From assembly GCF_025698545.1 (NCBI RefSeq), contig NC_068566.1, positions 15,478,444 through 15,542,443 of the forward strand: DNA of 64,000 bases, written 5' to 3'. Both the position numbers and the translations under genes were made by a program. This DNA comes from Gossypium raimondii (Eukaryota; Streptophyta; Magnoliopsida; Malvales; Malvaceae). Below the pieces are notes generated by a model. The model was not told the DNA's origin, did no database searches, and worked only from the letters and a program-made list of their open reading frames with translations. Shown here piece by piece: positions 1 through 11,589 of this stretch (position 1 is its first letter; the number at the start of each line of letters is the position of its first letter).

Positions 1-1014
1 CATTTCAATAGCATAATATTCATAAACATGTTTGTCAAAACAACAACGAATTTTAAAGAGATAGGGAACAAGAAGCAAATCTGGTGTTTCTCCGTGGCTT
101 GACTGATTTCTCAGTTCCTCGTTCTCTGTTGTCCTTGGCTATCAAGGTGGCTTATGAACACTTTAATTTCTATTCAACAATGGCTGATGAGGACCTCTTT
201 CCCAAGAGAAGAAATCGGCACTTGAACAAAAGGGAAAATGGGGAGGAAAAGCTTAGAGAAAGTGAAAGAGGAAAATAGAGAATGAGAGTGTGAGGGATGA
301 GTTGAATGATCAGTAAGGGGTGGCTTTTATAGCTGATTGTGACTGCTAAAAATAGAAAATTCCATCAGCCAAAGATACCCCCATTGGCTGGCCACACATA
401 TGAAAAAGTTGAGAGATTCAACTTTGCTAAAAATAGCCTGAGGCAAATCCAAAAAGCCACATTTTTTGGAGGGGTTTGAATGCAAGGTTGAAAGTTCTTC
501 AAGGGCTTCTTTGCAAGCTTATTTAGTCAGATAAAATGCTGATTTGGTTCAGCATATGGACAGTTCTGGGCAGCCCAATTGGTGGCTGGTTCGGTTCACT
601 AGATTCGGTTTAACCAATGCGGTTCAACTGGACCCTTTTTTTCCATAATTAATTAATAATAATGTATTTAGCCCAAATTAAATTGGGAATAAATTAAAAT
701 TAATTATATTATGAATTAGCACACATTTTTGGACCATCTTAGGCTGGAAATAAATTTGTCTCGATGCTTCAAATTGCTTGTCGATTTTATTCTTCGAGCA
801 TTGTCTGCCGAGCCAATTTTCGCCCTTTGTGCGAATCTGTCGAAAATAGTCAAAATTAATCAAAATTAACTATAAAATTTTCATCGTGTTCATATTTTTA
901 ACATTATTTAATTATTTTATAATATTTAATTATTTTTCGACAAGAATTTAACCGAAATAGCATGATTTTAATTTAAAAAGGGCATGTAAAAACACATAAA
1001 TTTTCGTGTTTCCA
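1..1014 (-). repeat. Athila 3' LTR, partial (cut by window start)
   Basis: This aligns base for base, with small indels, to 20636-21642, the distal part of the 5' LTR. Both copies end on the plus strand in GTGTTTCCA, so on the element strand the LTR starts TGGAAACAC. The complete LTR is about 1.8 kb (534 bp at 8413-8946 plus 1273 bp at 20370-21642), so roughly 0.8 kb of the 3' LTR lies left of the window. The copies differ by several short indels (near 340-355 and near 870-890). Confidence 0.88.
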
Positions 1015-1026
1015 CGCCCCCTAACT
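1015..1026 (-). other. Polypurine tract of the Athila element
   Basis: On the minus strand AGTTAGGGGGCG directly precedes the 3' LTR start TGGAAACAC. A G-rich purine run at this position is the usual plus-strand primer of LTR retrotransposons. Confidence 0.7.
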
Positions 1027-2820
1027 TAATTCATTGCTCGTCCCAAGTAATGCACAAATTTGAAAAGAATTTTCTCGAAATTTTTTTTTGAAAAACTCCT
1101 TCAGAACAACATTCTTCCCAAAATCATGAAATCAATATACTTATGCTTAAAAACAAGAAATTTGATAATTATGCTACTCAAGTATATATATTGTTCAAAT
1201 TAATCTCAACAATTACTAAAATAGAAAATTTAGACTAAATGTTTCTTAATAAAGACATGTTATTCCCTAACAATTTGATTTTAATCCCTTATTCAAAATT
1301 AAACTGCAATCATTAAGCTTAACTGATGTCTTCATATGTTGAACAGAGCAATTTCTCTCCACTAATGTAGGTAACATTGGAACTTTGAATCAATAGGTCT
1401 TTAACAAGGTTGTAACGTGGTTGGGCTTAGGGGTAGGTAAAAGATAGATAATTTTAGGTAAAAAAAGAAACCCTAGACTCAGCTTGTATCCGGCCTTTTA
1501 AAATAATTATCTTCAATACATCAACTTTTCTTTCCTTTTCACATGCTCTTTAGTGCAATTTACTTCAAGTACATAAGCTTTTCTTTTTAGTATTTTACTG
1601 CATGTACTACAATTTTTAGAGCATTTCATACTTCTTTGCAACTCCTCCAAACTTATTTTCAAAGAATACTCTGAATAGTACTGAGTCTAGTGTTTGGGAC
1701 ATTTTTAAGATAATTAAGAAAAGTGATGGCTAACTTTGTAAGGGTTCAAATAAAATTAGGCCATAAAGTCTCAAAGTTGGGTTTCAAAGGATAAAAATTT
1801 CATCGTGGTTGGCTTGAAAGGCTCAAACGGTCCAAACAACAGTTGCCTAAATCATTTTCAACATTCCATGCTTCCTAGGATTTCGCCTCACAAGTCAATT
1901 CTAAAGACTTAAACTTTCATGTATGCCTAACTTTCCTAAAGAAAGAAAATTTTATGGTATGATTTGCATACTCTATTAGAAATACATTTCATGTCATTAT
2001 TAAGCTAACATAACAATTTATTGAAATAATCAAACTTTATTCATACTTAAATTTAGCATACTTAACAAAATTCAAATTTATTGAACAAAAATATATCATA
2101 TTCATAATTAAAAAAAATTATTCTGAGTGGAAATAATTTCAATTTTCGGTCCCCCCATCTTAAAATGAACAATGTCCTCATTGTTTAAAGTGAATAGATA
2201 CTATACATCAGGTAGGATCCAGAAAAGAGGAGGTGAGTTAATTTGACTGCTTAAGTACCAAGCTCTTCCTAGATCCAATCCTAGACATGTATATACCTAT
2301 TGTCACACTTTAGACTTTACTACTTGTCCATATTTACTTTTGATTCCCATATCTTATTTTCATGTGCAGAAATAAAAAATTCCTAAATTCTAAGCTAAGT
2401 TGATAAAAATTAATATATAAATTATAAATAATATAATTTTATATTAAAGTTTATCAAATTATTAATAATATTAAAGATATTTATTCTAGATGCTTTTTAA
2501 AATATTCACAAAGAAAGGCACCTAGTTTTTTTTATTTACGAAAAGAGCAACTAAAAAATAATTCAATTAAGTCCCTAGACTTAATGAAAATTTAAAATTG
2601 AGTTGCAAATTAAAACTTGGATCAAAATTGACCCTTTTATTTGAAACTAAAAATTTATTTTTCCCTTTAGGGGATAATTTCTTGGAAAATTATGTCAAAA
2701 TAAATTCCCAGGAATGATTGGAGGGGTCACAAACGGTCCCACTTAAGTTCCAATCTCCTAGACAGATACTTTACCCGAAAATATACCCTAAATCATTTAT
2801 TCAAAAAGAAAATTGAAAAA
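1027..2820 (-). other. Athila 3' non-coding region between integrase and 3' LTR
   Basis: About 1.8 kb of AT-rich sequence without a long open frame on either strand. Athila elements often carry an env-like frame here; I see none that survives. One block stands out at 2146-2187: on the element strand a GAGGACATTG core is followed by a six-G run (GATGGGGGGACC). I recall a similar conserved block downstream of pol in Athila-like elements, where it has been discussed as a second purine primer. That role is inference here. Confidence 0.6.
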
Positions 2821-4203
2821 TTAAGTATTCGATAAAATGAATGAGATTTTATCCCGTTTAATTTTATCTCCCCAATAATGTTTCAAGCGCTGAGCATTAA
2901 CTCGGAAACTACCTCCCTTACCTTGGAGTTCAACAATTCCGTATGGATAGACTTGGTGAAACGTAAATGGACCGGACCAACGTGATTTTAGCTTACCTAG
3001 AAGGAGCTTCAATCTGGAATTAAACAACAAGACTTGCCGACCTGCTTAAAATTCTCGAACTCAAATGTGGTTGTCATGCCATTTCTTGAGTCTTTCTCTA
3101 AGTACTTTGGCATTTTCATATGAGAACATTCGGAACTCTTCTAACTCATTGAGTTGGAACATCCATTTCTCTTTCGCGAGCTTAGGATCCAAATTAAGTT
3201 GTTGAAGAGCCCAGTAAGCTTTGTGCTCTAACTCCAATGGTAGATGGCAGGCTTTCCCAAAGACCAACCTATAGGGTGACATCCCTAACGGTGTCTTGTC
3301 TGTTATTTTTTAAGCCCATAAAGCATCATCTAATCTTGTGGACCAATCTCGTTGGTTCGGGCAGACTACCTTCTCAAATATGCATTTGATCTCCTTATTT
3401 GCCAGTTCAGCTTGCCCATTTGTCTGTGATGGTAAGTTGTTGCAACCTTGTGTTTCACTCCGTGCTTGTCTAATAACCATTTTAACCACTTATTCACAAA
3501 GTGGGATCCTTCATCACTGATGATAGCTCTTGAGGTTCCAAACCTTGTGAACACATGCTTTTGTAGAAACTTCATCACAACCTTAGCATCTTTTGTCAAA
3601 TATGCCTTAGCCTCGACCCACTTAGACACATAGTCTACTGCTACTAGTATGTACTTATGACCCCAAGATGGAGGAAAAAGGACCAAGAAAGTCAATACCC
3701 CATACATCGAACAACTCTACCTCAATGATGTTTATTCGAGGCATCTCATTTCTGTTGGTGACATTTCCAACCCTTTGATACCTATCACAGCTCTTCACGT
3801 AAGCATATGCATCCTTGAATAATGTTGGCCAAAAGAATCCAGCTTGCAATACTTTGGACACTGTGTGTGTACCTCCGAAGTGTCCCCCACTTGGAGTTGA
3901 GTGACAGTGGTATAAAATCTTCGATATTTCATCTTCTATCACTCATCTCCTGATCATCTGATCTGCACGCTTTTTAAACACATATGGCTCTTCCTAGAAA
4001 TAGTACTTCACATCGTGAAGAAACTTTTTCCTTTGTTGATATGTCTTATCAATTGGCATCAAACCACAAGCTAAATAGTTAGCAATATCAGCAAACCAAG
4101 GGGTATTATGGACATGATTTACCTTCAGGATCTGTTCGTCTGGAAACATCTCCTGAATTGGTATAAGAGGAGAATTCTTTTCTTTTGGCTCCAATCTTGA
4201 CAA
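2821..4203 (-). pseudogene. Athila integrase (degenerate)
   Basis: Fragments in several frames follow the integrase order. A zinc-binding N-terminus (HCHSTPSGGHFGGTH, then CDRYQR) lies near 3780-3915. The core follows with VWGIDFLGPF (first Asp) near 3700 and ISDEGSHF (second Asp) near 3510-3530. A C-terminal part contains [15 protein letters not shown] (3240-3282). The second cysteine of the expected C-x2-C is tyrosine (CDRYQ). The stretch that should hold the catalytic Glu (near 3380-3430) is out of frame. Stops and frameshifts at about 3300, 3660 and 3945 separate the pieces. The 5' piece (3994-4203) links RNase H to integrase. Confidence 0.85.
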
Positions 4204-4700
4204 GTGATCTGCTACTTGATTTTTGACTCCCTTTCGATCTTGAATTTCTAGATCGAACTCTTGAAGTAGAAGTACCCATCAGATCAGCCTCGGCTTAGCG
4301 TCTTTCTTCGCAAGTAAATACTTACTTGCCGAGTGGTCCGTATAGAAAGTCACTTTGGTACTTACTAGATAAGATCGAAACTTATCGAAAGCAAACACAA
4401 TAGCAAGTAACTCTTTTTTTGTTACCGCATAATTCAATTGAGCTCTTGTAAGGGTTCGACTTGCGTAATAGATGTGATGAAAAACTTTGTTCCTTCGCAG
4501 GCCCAAGACAGCTCCAATTGCGAAGTCACTTGCGTCACACATCAATTTGAATGGCAAATCCCAGTCTGGTGTGACGATTGTGGGTGTCGTGACTAATCGA
4601 CTCTTCAAATCATTGAAGGCTTTGAAGCATTCATCATCAAACTTGAATATAGAGTCCTTCTCCAATAATTTACATAGGGTTTAGTAACTTTGGAGAAGTC
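4204..4700 (-). pseudogene. Athila RNase H (degenerate)
   Basis: The open stretch 4279-4665 contains LMCDASDFAIGAVLG, KKELLAIVFAFDKFRSYL and VTFYTDHSASKYLLAKK. These are the Asp, Glu and Asp blocks of the gypsy RNase H fold (RT_RNaseH family). A stop precedes the expected W-x-LLLQEFD block, and ADHLSRLE is recovered just downstream near 4195-4215. It lies directly after the reverse transcriptase, in the normal pol order. Confidence 0.85.
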
Positions 4701-5540
4701 CTTGATAAATCTTCAATAAAAACCGGCGTAGCCTAAAAAGCTCCTAACACCCTTTACAGATGTTGGAGTTGGGAGTCTCTCAATAACGTCTACCTTTGCT
4801 TTGTCTACCTAAATCCCATGTCTCGTTATCTGATGCCCTAGAACAACTTCTTCTCGTACCATAAAATGGCACTTTTCCCAGTTGAGTACGAGATTCGTTT
4901 CTTCGCATCGCCTTAGTACCTTAGCTAGATTAGCTAAGCAATCATCGTAAGTATCTCCAAATACTGAAAAATCATCCATAAAAACTTCCAAATATTTCTC
5001 AACCATGTTAGTAAAAGTAGACATCATACATCTTTCAAATGTAGCAGTGCATTACATAAACCAAATGGCATGCGTCTAAATGCAAACGTACCATAAGGGT
5101 AGGTGAATGTCATTTTGTGTTGATCTTCCGGTGCTACTGTAATCTGATTATACCTTGAGTATCCATCGAGAAAATAGTAGTAATCTCGTCCTGCGAGTTT
5201 ATCCAGCATCTGGTCCAAGAACGGCAAAGGAAAGTGATCTTTCCTAGTCACCTTATTCAGCTTCTGGTAATCGATGCAGATTCTTTATCCCATAACCGTT
5301 CTAGTCGGTATCAACTCATTGTTCTCGTTCTCTACGACTGTGATACCTCTTTTGTTTGGCACGCACTGGACCGGGCTTACCCATGAACTGTCTGAGATGG
5401 GATAGATGATACCCGTATCTAACCACTTGATGATCTCTTTTTTAACTACGTCCTTCATGATGGGGTTCAGTCTCCGTTGTCCATTGATCATCCCTTTTTT
5501 TCCATCTCTAATATAATCTTGTGCATGCATACAGATGGAC
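4701..5540 (-). pseudogene. Athila reverse transcriptase (degenerate)
   Basis: The domain is read in pieces: 5285-5530 has SSWVSPVQCVPNKRG, 5024-5251 has FLDGYSRYNQI and RRMPFGLCNA, and 4809-5027 has EVFMDDFSVFG, the F-x-DD catalytic motif (near 4970-4985), then LGHQITRHGI. The order is that of a gypsy reverse transcriptase. Stops or frameshifts separate the three pieces (near 5284, 5035 and 4808). The thumb and connection part, with a recognisable FLGYAGFY, continues to about 4700. Confidence 0.88.
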
Positions 5541-6450
5541 TAATGTCGCGAATATCGGCTAGGGTCCATCTGATGGCCTTCTTGAATTTTTTCAGAACTA
5601 AGATAAGTTTCTCTTCTTGCTTACTGTTTAATTCTGCTGAAACAATCATAGACAGAGTAGAAGCGTTACCTAAATAAATGTATTTTAAATGAGAAGGTAA
5701 TACCTTGAGTTCTAATTTTGGTGGCTCCTCGATCGACATTTTTGGTTGATAATAGTCCCTCTTTTCTAACTCCAAAGATTCAAAACAGGATTGTGGATTA
5801 AATCCCCTTTGATTAGCTTCTAGCAAAGCTAAGTATTCATCCTCCTCTTCGTCATTCAGAGAATCCGATGTCAAAAATCTTTCCAGTGGGTCCTTAACAT
5901 AGTTCAGTCCCCTCTCTACTATTAAATCCTCTAAATTGGACACTGTAGAGCATTCATCCATTGTGTCAGAAAATCGCATAGACTTAAAGACGTTAAATGT
6001 TACCTGATCATCCTAAACACGTATAGTGAGCTCGCCCTTCTACACATCAATAAGGGTCCTTCCAGTTGCTAGGAACGACCTTCCTAGGATGATTGGCACT
6101 TCTTTGTCTGCCTCAAAATCTAGAATTACAAAGTCAACAGGAAAGATAAACTTATCTACACGTACCAATACGTCATCGATTTTTCCTTCTGGATGTGCTA
6201 AGGATCGATCTGCTAGTTGAAGCTTAACTGTAGTTGGTCTAACTTCTCCTATCCCCAACTTCCTAAATATTGACATAGGCATCAAGTTGATACTTGCACC
6301 TAAGTCACATAATGCCTTACCACAATATGTTGCTCCAATGTTGCACGATATGGTAAAATATCAAGGATCCTTCAATTTTGGGGGTAGTTTGTCTTGAAGA
6401 TATGCACTGCATTCCTTCGTTAGAGCTACCGTCTCAAATTCTCCAAGTCT
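5541..6450 (-). pseudogene. Athila protease and protease-RT linker (degenerate)
   Basis: The retropepsin signature [19 protein letters not shown] is split over the start of the 6040-6285 frame, and [17 protein letters not shown] is the flap and C-terminal half. The acidic linker at 5488-5979 (SLNDEEEDEYLALLE, LKYIYLGNASTLSMIVS) leads into the reverse transcriptase. In-frame stops lie near 6039 and 6012. Confidence 0.82.
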
Positions 6451-8160
6451 TCATTTCTTAGATAAGATATCTTTCATGAACTTGACGTAGTACGACATTT
6501 GCTCAAGTGATTCAACCAATGGGATGTTGATGTGAAGTTGCTTGAGTACGTCAAGGAACTTCTTAAATTGAATCTCCTGCTTCTGTTTCTGAAGTCTTTG
6601 AAGGTATGGTGGTGGTAGTGGTTTCATTACTGGGACTGATTCTGGTTGATTCATCTTTGGCGCTAATTCTGCATCTAACGACATTGTTAGTTTATCAGAA
6701 TTAGCTATTCCTAAGGTTACTTTGTCAGGTTTTGCATATTCTGGTTCTGGTGAAACTGCAAATTCAACACTTGGTTGAACTTCTTCTGAATCTTGAGCAT
6801 TAGCTGGCTCCTTTTCAACTTCAACAGTGTTGGGCTTTACTATCTTTCCACTCCTCAATGCCAACGCTTTACAATGTTCCTTCCCCAGATTTCTCGAATT
6901 CTCCGTGTCACTAGGTAGAGCACCTTGTGGTTGGTTCCTGAGTTCAGTAGCAAGTTGGCACACTTGATTCTCGAAATTCCTTAGAGTGGCGTCGTTTTTC
7001 GCCATGTATGCCTTTAATAGATTATCTAAGCTATTGGATGGTTCCACTTAGGTTGGTTTTTGAACTTGTTAGGGGAAACTAGGCGGGTGAGTTGGCCTTG
7101 GTTGGGTGTAAGTGTTACTGGTTCCAGCCCCTTAGTTACTCCAAGAAAAATTCAGGTGATTTTGCCACGATGAGTTATAAAATTTGGATTGCAGTCCTTG
7201 CTTCCCTCGGTTTTGTTTTTGGTTACCCATGTAATATACGAATTTGGGGTTCGATGGACATTCTTCAAACAAATGTCCTTCCCCACAATACACACAGGCT
7301 ATATTCTCAAATTGGTTAGGTGGTTGGGCTGCAAAATTTTTAGACCCATCAGTGGTAAGATTCTTAAGCATTAAGGATATTGAAGATACCTGATATGCGA
7401 GTGAAGTGAGAGCGTACACTTCATGTATTCCAGCGACTCGTCTTCCTGACGCTGCTCGATTGGTTTGCCATTGATAATTGTTGCTGGAAATCTTCTCAAT
7501 AATTTCATAAGCCTCATTATAAGACTTAGAAAGGAGAGCACCATTAGCAGAGACGTCCACTACCATCCTCGTGTGAGAGTTGAGACCATTATAGAATGTC
7601 TCAAGTTGAATGCAATGTAGGATTCCATGATGAGAGCACTTTCGTAATAAATCTTTGTACCTTTCTCATGCCTCATACAGGGACTCATCATCCATTTGTT
7701 GGAAGGCAGTGATCTCATTCCTTAACTTGGAATTCTTGCTCGGTAGGAAATACTTCATGAGGAATCTCTCGGCTAACTCTTTCCATGTAGAAATCGAATT
7801 CGGTGGCAAAGAGTTCAACCAGGCATGAGCTCTATCCCTTAGCGAATATGGGAACAGTTTTAGTCGTAATGCATCTTCGGGTACTCCGGCTAACTTGAAA
7901 GAATCGCTCACTTCCATAAATGTTCTTAAGTGAACATGAGGATCTTCAGTATGCATTCCACTAAATTGGCCCACAGTCTGAACCATCTAGAACACGACTG
8001 GCTTCAGCTCGAATTATTGTGCCTTGATTTCGAGTTTCTTAATACCTGGATTAAGATCATTAAATACTGGCACGGCATACTGTCGTAAAGTTCTGTTATC
8101 CCTATTATCAGCAAGAAGGATAGGATTCTGAGCAAGGTTTGCTCTGTTTCCTTGATTCAT
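6451..8160 (-). pseudogene. Athila gag (degenerate)
   Basis: The capsid part (7666-7986) contains FKLAGVPEDALRLKLFPYSL and RAHAWLNSLPPNSISTWKEL, the plant retrotransposon gag family (PF03732 type). Downstream comes ASNNYQW-like text (SSNNYQWQTNRA, near 7470) and a CCHC zinc knuckle, CVYCGEGHLFEEC, near 7257-7301. The C-terminal part (6451-7047) is a charged, proline-rich linker with LKQLHINIPLVE before the protease. Three internal stops or frameshifts break it (near 7660, 7125 and 7050). The first codons (about 8100-8160) are poorly preserved. Confidence 0.87.
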
Positions 8161-8388
8161 ATTGTCAAAGTTTATCTTTTCGGTCCTTCTCTAGTTTGCT
8201 TGTCTTCTTCGTTGTCGAAAGGTTCGTTCTATTTCAAGTTCCACAGGGAGTAAGTCGATAATCTGGTCAATACTTATAAACACCTGAAATAATCACAGAA
8301 AGATTAAGTAAAGATTTAAACAGGAAAATAAATAAACCAAAATGTAAAAATATATTCACAAATAATGGCTTTTTTTTAAAAAAAATAG

Positions 8389-8406
8389 TCCCCAGTAACG
8401 GCGCCA
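8389..8406 (-). other. Primer-binding site, tRNA-Asp type (Athila)
   Basis: On the minus strand the site reads TGGCGCCGTTACTGGGGA. This matches the tRNA-Asp-complementary sequence common in Athila elements (TGGCGCCGTTGCCGGGGA) with two changes. It lies 6 bp inside the 5' LTR end. Confidence 0.8.
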
Positions 8407-8412
8407 AAAACT

Positions 8413-8946
8413 TGGAACGACGAAATTTTGCAAGTATACACAATTGCAACAAGTAATAAAGTGACAAGTAGATGTCTATTTATCGTACCCACAGGGGCTG
8501 TAAAAATGAATATTTATGAAATTAATGTTAAAACACTTTGGTGATAGAAAATATTTTGGTTTAAAGATGATTAAAAACTAAGGGTTAAAAACTAAGTAAA
8601 AAAATTTAAAAATTAAAGGGTTCTAATTCATGATTTCAAATAAGGTTTAATCAAGATGATATAATTGTGTTAGATTAATTACATTCCTTTAACTTAAATT
8701 ATTAAACTTATGTTTATACTGCTACGAAAAAATTCATGGCAACTCGGTAGTTTGCTAACTACTGCTCATACATACTTATTAGATTAATCAATCTCTTGAA
8801 CATTTTTCAATGTCAATCGAAGCGATTAATCAATCTTCACAAGCATATAAAAGATCAAGTGAGGTAACAGATTATTTCTACCTTGAAACAGTTTAATCAA
8901 AATAATCTTGCAAGTTATGCAAGGCATATGTATTGCCAAATACAAT
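8413..8946 (-). repeat. Athila 5' LTR, 3' portion (R/U5 side)
   Basis: On the minus strand the LTR ends at 8413 with CGTCGTTCCA, six bases before the primer site. The segment ends at 8946 with ACAAT, the target copied by the Tat insertion, and the LTR resumes at 20370. Confidence 0.8.
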
Positions 8947-10450
8947 TGTCGAAACCATCTTTTCAAATTTTTTAAAAAACGGTGGGGATCGACTTTGGAA
9001 AATAAAGTGGGAGTCACCATCGATTTTTTTTTGAGGTGTGATTGGATCACCTTGAAAATGATTTTAGGTCTGTGAAATTTGAGAAAATAAGTTCGAGAGT
9101 CGGTTACGCACGAAGAAGGGTTAACACCCTCGCAACGCCTAAAATTGGTACCGAATTAATTGTTTAATGTCTTAGTGTCGAAACTTTGAAAATATTTTAA
9201 AATACAATCCTTTGAAGTCTAAATTTGAGTAAACCAAATTGAATAATAAGAGGCACTTATTTCGAAGAAATAAATTGCCACACTCAGTAAGTTAGGGTGC
9301 AACAATTCAATCGTCAAAATTATGTCTTTTTAATTTTTTTAAATTTTAAAATTCATATATTTTGAGAAGGTTATTTGGTTCTTTAAGTCAAACGAGAAAA
9401 TCAGAAGCCAATAAGTTAGGGTTCAATTTCTCAAAATTCCTAAACATCAAACATTGCCTTTATTTTAAAATTGTATGGTTTTACCAAAATAAACACTTGG
9501 CTATTCAAATTCATCGAGAAGAATTGAAGCCCAGTAAGTTAGGGCACAATTCTCTCGAGAGCTACGAACACCAGGCCTTTTTGAAAATTATGAAATACAA
9601 TGATTGTTGTTAAAAAAAATATGATTTTCACAAATGTAGCATGATTGAATGGTAATATACAATGTTCAAGATAAATGGTAATCCAAACACACATTAAAAA
9701 ATAACAAGTAAATAATAGGTAAATGCAAATAGCAATAATAATTTTAATCATATCTTACAAACATCGATATTAACAATTTAACATCCAATGAATTAATAAT
9801 CAATTTTCTAAAAGATACATCAAGACAATGAGAGGAAAAAGTAACTAATATATCCTATACATAAAAGTTCTAAAATAAATTAAATATATGAATTCAAAAT
9901 AGACTCAAAATGGAATTAAAATAACCATTAAATAGTTGAATTTGAAATAAATTTGAAGCAAATAAAATACATATATTAGCTTAATATATATAAAAGATAA
10001 ACATAATAATAATAATAATACATATACTCAATTAAAACATAAATAAAAATATTGAAAGTAAAACAAAATTTAATAGGTAGCAAACATAGATAAAAATAAA
10101 AGAAAGATTATATTTGTACTTCAAAAAAAACGAGGGATTAAAATAGTAAATAAATGCATAAACTCATAATCAAGTCAGATCACCGGAAACGGCGCCGTTT
10201 CGAGCGTTTCTCTCCTCAACTGACAGAAGGACGAAATTAAAAACAAGATCAAATTATGTGGCAAAATAAAAAAATCAAAAAGGATAAAATAGATGCAAAT
10301 CAAGAAAAAGAGGATCCAAACACTCAAATAGACCACTGGAGTGAAACGCACGGATCCAAGGCAGGATGCGGGTCAGATATCGGTTATAGGCCAATACGGC
10401 GTCATTTTAGAGCCACTGACATAGGCTTAAAACGACACCATTTCCTGAGC

Positions 10451-10460
10451 TATATAAAAG
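10451..10460 (+). promoter_or_regulatory. TATA-like box on the antisense strand of the Tat 3' LTR
   Basis: TATATAAAAG on the plus strand is preceded by GAGC and followed by a C-rich, CT-rich stretch that looks like a plant 5' leader (10490-10640). The element itself reads on the minus strand, so this box would fire outward and antisense to it. The 5' LTR copy is at 19402-19411. Promoter activity is inference. Confidence 0.4.
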
Positions 10461-10991
10461 GGTAAATAAACCCTAAAACCAAAGTAAATAACCTTCCACC
10501 ATTCAATCTCACCCGCTAGTAAGAAACCCTTCTCCTCTCCACCGTTTCGAACTTTACCGATTTATTCACAAAACCTCTTCCCAAACTTCGATCACGGCGA
10601 AGCGAGCAGAGATCCGACGGTGTGCTTCGAGAAGTTAAAACCTCCCTCTCTTTCCTCTTTTATCTTTCGCCAAGAAGAGAGAAAATGAAAATGAAAATGA
10701 AAAAGATACAGAGAAAATCGGGAAATCGTCTTTCCTTATTCAGTTTTTTTTGTATTTCATAATGATTTCTCCCTTTTTTATTAAATAATAAATAAATCTC
10801 AAAACAAAGAAGCAGAAACAATGAACAAACCCTCGAAGAAAATCCAATCTCTAATCACCTTTTGAAACTCTTTTTTTATATTTCTCTGAATCTTTTTCTC
10901 TTTTTTTTTGTATACAATAACTGTGAATACGTGTGTTTTTTTTTATATATATGAAGAAGAAAAAAAAGCTCCTTTACAAATTCGAAAATGG

Positions 10992-11001
10992 CTTTATATA
11001 G
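10992..11001 (-). promoter_or_regulatory. TATA box of the Tat LTR (sense), 3' LTR copy
   Basis: CTATATAAAG on the minus strand sits inside the palindrome GGCTTTATATAGCC, about 420 bp from the LTR start, a fitting place for the U3 promoter. The copy that would drive the element is at 19943-19952. Confidence 0.55.
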
Positions 11002-11418
11002 CCGAAAATAAAATAGAAATTTACAGGAAATTCTTTTATCAATTTCTGCTATTTTTCCTCGCTATTCTCGTGTATTCTGCTGCTGTTGCTACCTTTGACG
11101 CTTTTGTTGCGTTGCAGGTATGAGTACAGAAGTTGTACGGAGGCCAGCTGGAGGCTCGTGGTGGCACTACGTTCGTGAGGAGGCAGGCACTCGTGGGAGG
11201 ATCAAACGTCACGTGTGGAGGCTTGGCTGCTGCGCCTGTGCTAGGGCTGAATGCCTAGGGTGTCCTGATTTTGGTCTTTGGGGCTTAGGTGATTTGGGCC
11301 ATTGTAATTGGGTTTAGTTTTTTTTGTAATTGGGCCGTGTAAATGGACACTATGGTTTTTATTTTATTTTATTTTATTTGGTTTAATAAAATGGGCCGAG
11401 CAAATATTGGGCCTTACA

Positions 11419-11431
11419 ATTGCCCCTCTTT
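11419..11431 (-). other. Polypurine tract of the Tat element
   Basis: On the minus strand AAAGAGGGGCAAT directly precedes the 3' LTR start TGTAAGGCCC. Confidence 0.7.
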
Positions 11432-11589
11432 ACTCATTGTCGTGTAACGGGAATGGAGCAAAGACTTAAAAAAGGTCAATTTTGCCTGGTCGTGCTGGAC
11501 CTTAGTGCTCTTCTTCTTCAAGTTGCCTCATTCCATCCACTGCATCTTCAGAGGTATAGGAATTGGTGTCTCGATCCACTCTACCGCAA

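Larger units (their letters stand above)
8947..11418 (-). repeat. 3' LTR of the Tat element
   Basis: On the plus strand it runs from TGTCGAAACC to GGCCTTACA. It matches 17885-20364 along its whole length, with scattered substitutions and short indels. One difference is a 9-10-bp ATAAT-repeat length change near 10005-10020. Confidence 0.92.

Noticed and set aside
1027-2820. Env-like gene of Athila
   Set aside because: No frame above about 60 residues and no signal peptide or transmembrane pattern on the element strand.
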